A DNA stretch of 64,000 bases, from assembly GCA_965222645.1 (NCBI GenBank), contig OZ244968.1, forward strand, positions 4,092,001 to 4,156,000, written 5' to 3'. Every line of letters starts with the position of its first letter. Positions within the stretch are counted from its first letter, which is position 1. This DNA is from JABDMH01 sp965222645 (GTDB lineage: Bacteria > Bacteroidota > Bacteroidia > Chitinophagales > Saprospiraceae). The notes beneath the pieces are model-generated. The model did not search any database. It was not told the DNA's origin and worked only from the letters and a program-made list of their open reading frames with translations. Shown in pieces: positions 7,564 through 16,300 of this stretch. Made by a program: the position numbers and the translations under genes.

Positions 7564-10500
7564 ATGAAAAAGACGAAAGTTACTTTTATTACGTCTAGGG
7601 GACAGTGTATTTTAGTGGGGCTATTGCTGCTGTTTGGGGCAGTGGGGCTTCAGGCACAAGTGGGGCCAAATTGTACGAATATTAATGCATCGATTGATGA
7701 GGATGGGTATGCAACGATATTGGTATCGGAGTTTGTGACCAATTGTGCGGATGCAGAACCAGTTGATTATGTTGTACATAATCAATATGGAGGAGTTGTG
7801 ACGTCAGCCACGGGAGCGGCATGCGATGATGAGATAAGCATCTATGCGTGCAATGCCTTGGGTCAGACGTACAAGATTAATGTGAGCAACGCGTACGGTG
7901 CATGCTGGACGGAGTTGACGTTTAAGCAATCGAATGGGCCGATCATACCTGGGAATACATATTATTTGTATTGTTTGGAAGAGGAGGTAAGTGATGTGGG
8001 CTTGTATTTGGATCGTTTTTATGGAGATAATGACGACAAGTATGAGCCATACGAGGTGGGAGGACCGGATTATAAGACGGGCTATATACCATGTCGAGGA
8101 AACCAACCAGTAGAGTTTATAGCGGATTGGGTAGATCCGCATGAGTGTGTACTGGGAGATGATACGGCGAAGGTAATCTACCGTGAGTTTGAGGCCTTTG
8201 ACAAGGAAGGCAGGCGAGGTTCGGCTTTTGACACAATATATGTATGGAGATTACCAGAGCTTACGGCAGATAATATTTACTGTGCGGAGAAAGACACAGT
8301 TTATTGTGGAGAGGGAGATTCACCTGGACCTTATATGGTAGTACCCCAGATTGATTCGACGACGGGCCTACCTACGGGTGAGTGTGATACGTTGCCGTTT
8401 TTATCGATCAAGACAGAAGGAGGCAAGCTTGTATGTGAGCCAAATACCTTTGATCCGAAGTGTGGCATAGCGATCAGTGTAAACAAGTGGGAGTTTGAAG
8501 ATATATGTAGCCCACAGTACAAAGTACAGATAGAGATCAAGCAGAGCTGTTATGGAGCGGCCCAGACGGCCTGTACGGTGACGCCACCGGCAGCGGGACC
8601 GGGCACACCAAATGCGTTTGCACCAGCAGGCGAGGGCTACTGGATCTGTGATTTTTGGATCATAGACTTTGACACGGTGGCACCTTTGGCAGAGATCAAG
8701 TACGATCAGCTTGCCCAGAGCAGTGTAGCGTGGTATTACAGCAATCAAGATGAAGAGCACGCAGTAGGAGATGTACCATTGCATTGTTATGGAAGTCAGT
8801 ACGACGATCCTACGAATAGCTGTATAGCTCCGTTAGTGATTGTAAACAGTACGACGCACGAGTGTGCAGGTCATACGTACATACCGCCGATCTGTGTATA
8901 TGATGACTGGAGCGGAATCAAGCAAGTGAAGGCAAGAATAGAAGGAGTAGGCAGTTGGGTATTGACCAGCGATGGCGAGGAGTGTGACAATTTGGATGAA
9001 GCGGCAGATTACTTCTGTGATCCGGATTACAATGTGAAGGGAGTATGCTATGCGGCGCACCAGACGGTTAAGCTGGGTAAATCAGAGGAACCGTACCGAG
9101 TGATGTATGAGATCTATGACAACTGTCATAACATAGATACGGTGTATGCGTATATGCTGGTGAAAGACCGGACGAAGCCAGTAGTGGTAGCAGACAAGGG
9201 AGTGATTGTGAATTTGAGCAGCAAGAAAGTTTGGGTAGATGCGGAGACGTTTGACGAAGGCAGTTGGGACAACTGTGGCGTGAATATGCTATTGGCGAGG
9301 AGAGCTGACTGGTATGACTTCTGCATCGACTTGTGTGATGATATAGATACCTGTAGTGAAGGGCCACATGGAGATTTGATCTGGACATCGTATTTGGAAG
9401 AAGACAAGCATGTAGATGAAGTAGAGGCGCACTATGCGAAGACGATAGAGTGGTTGAGTGAGGACGGCGTGGCATGCGGCAATATACTGGCCAATGCATG
9501 GCGGTATGACTTGATGAAATATGCGACGTTGAACTGTGTAGAGCACCCCTATGAGGTAGACAATCAGTACTTCCGTCATGTATTTGAGCAGGCTTACTAC
9601 GACTGGTTCTACGCTCGCGATGATGGACGTGGCGGCAATGGCAATGGATTTGTTGAGCCGGAGTACACGAAGTTTTTCTATGATGAGCGGGGCTATACCT
9701 GTTTTGACTACTGGGATTACGTAAATATAGGATTGGCACCGGGCTGCGAAGGTGGCGTACACAGTGGTTTTGGCCAGGATGACCTATCGGCGGAGATTGA
9801 CTTATACGAGCAGATTGGTGGAGGTTGGAGTGATGCGGTACCGTTTGACTGTACGGATGCCTGTGAGAATGTGACTGTAGAGATCTTGGTGATGGATTAC
9901 TGGTGCAACTGGGCGAAGGCATGGACGAATGTATGGGTAGAAGACAAGACCCCGGTTACGGTAGCGAAAGATGTAGTAGATGGCAGCATATACTGTTCGA
10001 CGTACAAATTGCGAAGATATGAGTATCCGGGTCAGGAGCATCCGGTGAGTGCAGAGTGGATCGTGGAGCAGGCAGCAGCAGGAGAGCAAGATGCGTATGA
10101 TGCCTTAGACGATATATTTGGAGGCTATGAGAAGGCGTGGGTAGATCCGTATGGCAAGTATGTAGATGCGGATGGAGAGGAGATAGATTGTGACATAGTG
10201 TATGATGATTCTACGTGTGAGTGTACGACCTATCAGAAGCAGATCAGAGTGTACGATGAGCACCTGGGTTATTTATGGGTAGACTCGACGTATACGGAGT
10301 GTTTCTACGATGATGTAGAGCGAGACTTCCAGCGAGGTATTGTAGCGGTAAATTGTGCGGAGAATGTACAATGCAGCCAGACAGTATGGCGTGACTTTGA
10401 TCACTGTGGTCAGGGCTACATTTATCGTAAGTTTAAGATATGGCAGCACTGTGATTATGGAGGAGGAGAAGGCGGCAATGAGTATGTAGATACGTTGTAC

Positions 10501-12738
10501 CGTGTACAGAAGATAGCAGTAGGCAACGAGTGTTACTTGCGTAAGGAGATGTTTGATGTACCGGGCGATATGGAGGTATACAGTTGTGGCATTGAGTATG
10601 ATGAGGATGGCAGTGGCAATGTAAGTGGAGCTGCAGATCCATCAGTGACCGGCTATCCGGAGTATAAGTTTGACGATGATTGCAGGATAGTAGGGATTGC
10701 GCATGAGGATCAGGTGTTCAAGATTGTAGGCGGGGACGCAGCGTGCTACAAGATCATCAGGACCTGGTACTTTGCAGACTGGTGTACCCAAGGAGGAGAA
10801 GGCATAGGTCGATGGTGGAAAAACGGATACAATGACAAGTGTGTACAGAAGTTGATTGTAATAGATACGATGCCCCCGAGTTGTACGATAACAGGCCCGG
10901 TAGAAGATGGCGGAGTGATCAGTGCAGCGGGTTGTGAGTATGACTATACAGTGAGTGTAGATGTGACGGATGCATGTGGAGTAATAGGATACTACTGGGA
11001 GTTGAAGGATGTGAGCAAGGATCCCCACGAAGTGGTGGAGACAGGTCAGGGCGAGTTGAATAGTGAGACAGAAGACAACTTTAGTCTGACGGTAGAGGGC
11101 TTAGGAGATGGCGACTACAAGTTGAAAGTAAGAGGAGTAGATGAATGTCAGAATGAGAGCTATTGTGAGCACAACTTCACCTTAGAGACAGGCAAGAAGC
11201 CAACGCCAGTATGTATCACGAGTTTGACGGTAGAGTTAACACCGTGGGATTTGGATAGTGATGGAGATGCAGATACGGCAGCGGCAGAAGTATGGGCCTA
11301 CGAGTTTGACCGCAGCAGCCAGGCACCATGTGGAGCTGAAGATGAGGAACTGGACTTCCGGATAGAGTTTTTGGGAGACGATGGCGACTCATTGGATCTG
11401 GATGAAGATCTGGATGTGTTGAATGTAGGGTGTGAGCATGCGGGCACTCAGATGGTACGCTTGTGGGTAATCAGTCCGACGGGCAGCTACGACTATTGCG
11501 ATGTACTGTTGATAGTACAGACGAACATGGGCGGCTGTGGAGATGTGTCTCGAGTGAGAGGCGTGGTGACTACGGAGCTGGAAGATAATGTAGAGCAGGT
11601 AGAGGTGGTAGCGACATTGGAGAGTGGCCAGGTTCTAAACGGAGTAACGGATATAGAGGGTGCGTACTTACTGTCGACCACAGTGTTGGGCGATAAGGTA
11701 ACGGTAACGCCGAAGAAGGACATAGGCTATGACAATGGAGTGAGCACCTTAGACTTAGTGAAGATACAGAAGCACATATTGGGTAAATCACAGTTGGAGA
11801 ATGAGATGCGCGAGATGGCAGCGGATGTAAATGTAGATGGCAAGATCAGTGCATTAGACTTGTTGGAGATCAGGAAATTGATATTGGGCAAGATCGATCG
11901 TTTTGAGAAAGTGGGCAGCTGGAGATTTATGAATAAGATAGATAATAAGAGCAGTTATGAGATAGAGAATTTGAGTGGTTTGATGACCATAGACTGGACG
12001 GGGATCAAGATGGCGGATGTAGATTTGAGCAATGATCCATCGCGAAGTGCGGGTAGGAGTGGCAAATCACTTGTATTCAATGTCGATGATGTAGAGCTGA
12101 TTGCGGGCAATCAGTACCGGGTAGAGTTTAAGGCAAACAACTTCAATGACATCAGTGGTTATCAGTTTACGCTGAACTACGATGCGAATAAGATGAAGGT
12201 GTTGAATGTAGAGGGCGGTGTACTGTCAGTAGATGCGGACAATTTTGGATTAGATCGGATGGAAGAGGGCTTTATTACGACGAGCTGGAATGCAGCGGAA
12301 GGGATGAGTATAGCGAGCGGAGAGGTTGTATTCAGTGTGGTAGTAGAGGCGACCACAGGTGCAGTATTGAGTGATGCGCTGGCGATAAACAGTCGTATTA
12401 CGAATGCGGAAGCCTACAATAGTGCAGATCAGATCCATGATGTAAGTGTACAGTATACGCGAGGTGGAGTAGAGCGTGGTTTTGCGTTGTATCAGAACGA
12501 GCCGAATCCCTTTAAGGAGGTGACCCAGATCGGGTTCCACTTACCGGAGTCGATGAGTGCGAGTTTGACGGTATATGACGTGACGGGTAAGGTACTGAAA
12601 GTGGTAGAGGGAGATTACAGCAAGGGCTACAATCAGATCGGGATGAAGAAGTCGGATTTGAAGGTAAGTGGTGTGTTGTATTATCAATTGGATACCGAAG
12701 CGTATACGGCGACGAAGAAGATGATAGTGGTTGAATAA
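7564..12738 (+). CDS. Giant cysteine-rich T9SS surface protein with dockerin-like and cohesin-like domains (twin 1)
   Basis: 1,724 residues. A signal peptide ends near LQAQ (about 32). A long cysteine-rich body (about 35-1360) is built of beta-sandwich-like stretches with recurring phrases such as CDNIDTVYAYMLVKDRTKP and VTVEILVMDYWCNWAK. Next is a carboxypeptidase-regulatory-like beta domain (about 1330-1385). A dockerin-like pair of calcium loops follows (about 1385-1450): a degenerate first loop before STLDLVKIQKHILGK, and DVNVDGKISALD before LLEIRKLILGK. A cohesin-like beta domain lies at about 1500-1630 (GYQFTLNYDANKMKVLNVEG). A T9SS type A sorting domain (about 1636-1724, LYQNEPNPF) ends the protein. 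It is predicted to be exported and anchored or released at the cell surface. Its function is unknown; adhesion or matrix building is inferred from architecture. The coding strand is purine-rich and leaves long spurious frames on the other strand. Confidence 0.88.
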   Translation: MKKTKVTFITSRGQCILVGLLLLFGAVGLQAQVGPNCTNINASIDEDGYATILVSEFVTNCADAEPVDYVVHNQYGGVVTSATGAACDDEISIYACNALGQTYKINVSNAYGACWTELTFKQSNGPIIPGNTYYLYCLEEEVSDVGLYLDRFYGDNDDKYEPYEVGGPDYKTGYIPCRGNQPVEFIADWVDPHECVLGDDTAKVIYREFEAFDKEGRRGSAFDTIYVWRLPELTADNIYCAEKDTVYCGEGDSPGPYMVVPQIDSTTGLPTGECDTLPFLSIKTEGGKLVCEPNTFDPKCGIAISVNKWEFEDICSPQYKVQIEIKQSCYGAAQTACTVTPPAAGPGTPNAFAPAGEGYWICDFWIIDFDTVAPLAEIKYDQLAQSSVAWYYSNQDEEHAVGDVPLHCYGSQYDDPTNSCIAPLVIVNSTTHECAGHTYIPPICVYDDWSGIKQVKARIEGVGSWVLTSDGEECDNLDEAADYFCDPDYNVKGVCYAAHQTVKLGKSEEPYRVMYEIYDNCHNIDTVYAYMLVKDRTKPVVVADKGVIVNLSSKKVWVDAETFDEGSWDNCGVNMLLARRADWYDFCIDLCDDIDTCSEGPHGDLIWTSYLEEDKHVDEVEAHYAKTIEWLSEDGVACGNILANAWRYDLMKYATLNCVEHPYEVDNQYFRHVFEQAYYDWFYARDDGRGGNGNGFVEPEYTKFFYDERGYTCFDYWDYVNIGLAPGCEGGVHSGFGQDDLSAEIDLYEQIGGGWSDAVPFDCTDACENVTVEILVMDYWCNWAKAWTNVWVEDKTPVTVAKDVVDGSIYCSTYKLRRYEYPGQEHPVSAEWIVEQAAAGEQDAYDALDDIFGGYEKAWVDPYGKYVDADGEEIDCDIVYDDSTCECTTYQKQIRVYDEHLGYLWVDSTYTECFYDDVERDFQRGIVAVNCAENVQCSQTVWRDFDHCGQGYIYRKFKIWQHCDYGGGEGGNEYVDTLYRVQKIAVGNECYLRKEMFDVPGDMEVYSCGIEYDEDGSGNVSGAADPSVTGYPEYKFDDDCRIVGIAHEDQVFKIVGGDAACYKIIRTWYFADWCTQGGEGIGRWWKNGYNDKCVQKLIVIDTMPPSCTITGPVEDGGVISAAGCEYDYTVSVDVTDACGVIGYYWELKDVSKDPHEVVETGQGELNSETEDNFSLTVEGLGDGDYKLKVRGVDECQNESYCEHNFTLETGKKPTPVCITSLTVELTPWDLDSDGDADTAAAEVWAYEFDRSSQAPCGAEDEELDFRIEFLGDDGDSLDLDEDLDVLNVGCEHAGTQMVRLWVISPTGSYDYCDVLLIVQTNMGGCGDVSRVRGVVTTELEDNVEQVEVVATLESGQVLNGVTDIEGAYLLSTTVLGDKVTVTPKKDIGYDNGVSTLDLVKIQKHILGKSQLENEMREMAADVNVDGKISALDLLEIRKLILGKIDRFEKVGSWRFMNKIDNKSSYEIENLSGLMTIDWTGIKMADVDLSNDPSRSAGRSGKSLVFNVDDVELIAGNQYRVEFKANNFNDISGYQFTLNYDANKMKVLNVEGGVLSVDADNFGLDRMEEGFITTSWNAAEGMSIASGEVVFSVVVEATTGAVLSDALAINSRITNAEAYNSADQIHDVSVQYTRGGVERGFALYQNEPNPFKEVTQIGFHLPESMSASLTVYDVTGKVLKVVEGDYSKGYNQIGMKKSDLKVSGVLYYQLDTEAYTATKKMIVVE

Positions 12739-12813
12739 CCATGTGAATCATAAGAACGATTGTGTAAGTCGAACCGAGTTTTAGAGGTAAATAAAAATCG
12801 GTTTTTGGGATGG

Positions 12814-12846
12814 CCTCTCTCCGCTCTGTGGAGGGGGGTCTTTCTT
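12814..12846 (+). terminator. Intrinsic terminator of twin gene 1
   Basis: CCTCTCTCC and GGAGGGGGG form a 9-bp stem with two G-U pairs and a GCTCTGT loop, followed by TCTTTCTT. A weaker AACCGA/TCGGTT hairpin with a T run lies just upstream (about 12770-12807). Confidence 0.7.
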
Positions 12847-12959
12847 GTTTTTGGTATGCTAGACGAGTCTGATTTTAACCACTCACGGCCTATTTGAGAG
12901 GAATTTTACACATTTTATTTTTTTTGGTATGATAATAGCTGTTGTTTCGATGATTAATT
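12847..12959. other. Spacer between the duplicated units
   Basis: This is single-copy sequence between the two 5.6-kb units with no gene visible. It leads into the promoter of twin gene 2. Confidence 0.5.
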
Positions 12960-12967
12960 TATATTTG
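12960..12967 (+). promoter_or_regulatory. -7 promoter element of twin gene 2
   Basis: TATATTTG followed by TACAGTTAA matches the element before twin gene 1. The ~60 bases between it and 13029 differ from copy 1, apart from an ACTCAAGGAAA block. Confidence 0.6.
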
Positions 12968-13028
12968 TACAGTTAATCAATCCTAATCTGGTCGAAACTC
13001 AAGGAAAATCAGACCACTTAGGAGATTA

Positions 13029-13306
13029 CGAACGGAACAATAACACTAAAGGGCGAAGTAAAAGGACCTAACTCGATTGGATGGAGCACGCATACCTTTA
13101 CAGAGGGGGAGTACTTATCGTAAGTGGCGGATTAAGTCACACGGGTTACCAATTATTTTACTGGGTTCTAGAGAGCTGACCATTGTGTCTTGAGAGAGAC
13201 GGGTTATGGTTGGCTGGAGTTGTTGTATTCTGGGATGGAAGGATATATAGAAACTGATTATTTATTTAAAAACCGAATTAATTTAATTTAACCAAAACTA
13301 GAACTC
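13029..13306 (+). promoter_or_regulatory. Long conserved 5' leader of twin gene 2
   Basis: Near-identical to the leader before twin gene 1, except for one deleted base near 13183 and one G/A change. The conservation could reflect recent duplication rather than selection. No small protein is preserved. Confidence 0.45.
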
Positions 13307-16300
13307 ATGAAAAAGACGAAAGTTACTTTTATTACGTCTAGGGGACAGTGTATTTTAGTGGGGCTATTGCTGCTGTTTGGGGCAGTGGGGCTTCAGGCAC
13401 AAGTGGGGCCAAATTGTACGAATATTAATGCATCGATTGATGAGGATGGGTATGCAACGATATTGGTATCGGAGTTTGTGACCAATTGTGCGGATGCAGA
13501 ACCAGTTGATTATGTTGTACATAATCAATATGGGGGAGTTGTGACGTCAGCCACGGGAGCGGCATGCGATGATGAGATAAGCATCTATGCGTGCAATGCC
13601 TTGGGTCAGACGTACAAGATTAATGTGAGCAACGCGTACGGTGCATGCTGGACGGAGTTGACGTTTAAACAATCGAATGGGCCGATCATACCTGGGAATA
13701 CATATTATTTGTATTGTTTGGAAGAGGAGGTAAGTGATGTGGGCTTGTATTTGGATCGTTTTTATGGAGATAATGACGACAAGTATGAGCCATACGAGGT
13801 GGGAGGACCGGATTATAAGACGGGCTATATACCATGTCGAGGAAACCAACCAGTAGAGTTTATAGCGGATTGGGTAGATCCGCATGAGTGTGTACTGGGA
13901 GATGATACGGCGAAGGTAATCTACCGTGAGTTTGAGGCCTTTGACAAGGAAGGCAGGCGAGGTTCGGCTTTTGACACAATATATGTATGGAGATTACCAG
14001 AGCTTACGGCAGATAATATTTACTGTGCGGAGAAAGACACAGTTTATTGTGGAGAGGGAGATTCACCTGGACCTTATATGGTAGTACCCCAGATTGATTC
14101 GACGACGGGCCTACCTACGGGCGAGTGTGATACGTTGCCGTTTTTATCGATCAAGACAGAAGGAGGCAAGCTTGTATGTGAGCCAAATACCTTTGATCCG
14201 AAGTGTGGGATAGCGATCAGTGTAAACAAGTGGGAGTTTGAAGATATATGTAGCCCACAGTACAAAGTACAGATAGAGATCAAGCAGAGCTGTTATGGAG
14301 CGGCCCAGACGGCCTGTACGGTGACGCCACCGGCAGCGGGACCGGGCACACCAAATGCGTTTGCACCAGCAGGCGAGGGCTACTGGATCTGTGATTTTTG
14401 GATAATAGACTTTGACACGGTGGCACCTTTGGCAGAGATCAAGTACGATCAGCTTGCCCAGAGCAGTGTAGCGTGGTATTACAGCTATCAAGATGAAGAG
14501 CACGCAGTAGGAGATGTACCATTGCATTGTTATGGAAGTCAGTACGACGATCCTACGAATAGCTGTATAGCGCCATTAGTGATTGTAAACAGTACGACGC
14601 ATGAGTGTGCGGGTCATACGTACATACCGCCGATCTGTGTATATGATGACTGGAGCGGTATCAAGCAAGTGAAGGCAAGAATAGAAGGAGTAGGCAGTTG
14701 GGTATTGACCAGCGATGGCGAGGAGTGTGACAATTTGGATGAAGCGGCAGATTACTTCTGTGATCCGGATTACAATGTGAAGGGAGTATGCTATGCGGCT
14801 CACCAGACGGTTAAGCTGGGTAAATCAGAGGCTCCGTACCGAGTGATGTATGAGATCTATGACAACTGTCATAACATAGATACGGTGTATGCGTATATGC
14901 TGGTGAAAGACCGGACGAAGCCAGTAGTGGTAGCAGACAAGGGAGTGATTGTGAATTTGAGCAGCAAGAAAGTCTGGGTAGATGCGGAGACGTTTGACGA
15001 AGGCAGTTGGGACAACTGTGGAGTGAATATGCTATTGGCGAGGAGAGCTGACTGGTATGACTTCTGCATCGACTTGTGTGATGATATAGATACCTGTAGT
15101 GAAGGGCCACATGGAGATTTGATCTGGACATCGTATTTGGAAGAAGACAAGCATGTAGATGAGGTAGAGGCGCACTATGCGAAGACGATAGAGTGGTTGA
15201 GTGAGGACGGTGTGGCATGCGGCAATATACTGGCCAATGCATGGCGGTATGATTTGATGAAATATGCGACGTTGAACTGTGTAGAGCACCCCTATGAGGT
15301 AGACAATCAGTACTTCCGTCATGTATTTGAGCAGGCTTACTACGATTATCATAATAGTGGCTTTTATGGGATTGATGATGGACGAGGAGGCAAAGGCGGC
15401 AATGGCAATGGTTATGAGCCAGAGCCAGAATACACGAAGTTTTTCTATGATGAGCGAGACTATACCTGTTTTGACTACTGGGATTACGTAAATATAGGAT
15501 TGGCACCGGGCTGCGAAGGTGGCGTACACAGTGGTTTTGGCCAGGATGACCTATCTGCGGAGATTGACTTATACGAGCAGATTGGTGGAGGTTGGAGTGA
15601 TGCGGTACCGTTTGACTGTACGGATGCCTGTGAGAATGTGACTGTAGAGATCTTGGTGATGGATTACTGGTGCAACTGGGCGAAGGCATGGACGAATGTA
15701 TGGGTAGAAGACAAGACCCCGGTTACGGTAGCGAAAGATGTAGTAGATGGCAGCATATACTGTTCGACGTACAAATTGCGAAGATATGAGTATCCGGGTC
15801 AGGAGCATCCGGTGAGTGCGGAGTGGATTGTGGAGCAGGCAGCAGCAGGAGAGCAAGATGCGTATGATGCCTTAGACGATATATTTGGAGGCTATGAGAA
15901 GGCGTGGGTAGATCCGTATGGCAAGTATGTAGATGCGGATGGAGAGGAGATAGATTGTGACATAGTGTATGATGATTCTACGTGTGAGTGTACGACCTAT
16001 CAGAAGCAGATCAGAGTGTACGATGAGCACCTGGGTTATTTATGGGTAGACTCGACGTATACGGAGTGTTTCTACGATGATGTAGAGCGAGACTTCCAGC
16101 GAGGTATTGTAGCGGTAAATTGTGCGGAGAATGTACAATGCAGCCAGACAGTATGGCGTGACTTTGATCACTGTGGTCAGGGCTACATTTATCGTAAGTT
16201 TAAGATATGGCAGCACTGTGATTATGGAGGAGGAGAAGGCGGCAATGAGTATGTAGATACGTTGTACCGTGTACAGAAGATAGCAGTAGGCAACGAGTGT

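Larger units (their letters stand above)
7285..12846 (+). repeat. Tandem duplication unit, copy 1
   Basis: This segment is repeated almost base for base at 13029-18613. The unit contains most of the 5' leader, the complete coding sequence and the terminator. Sequence similarity stops sharply at both ends (CGAACG at the start, TTTCTT at the end). Copy 1 is 23 bases shorter: it has one extra base in the leader and lacks 24 bases in the coding region. Confidence 0.95.

Noticed and set aside
9068..9922. 284-codon antisense frame inside twin gene 1 (and its counterpart at 14811-15689)
   Set aside because: It is made of Ser/His/Pro-rich low-complexity sequence created by the purine-rich sense strand and has no domain or start context.
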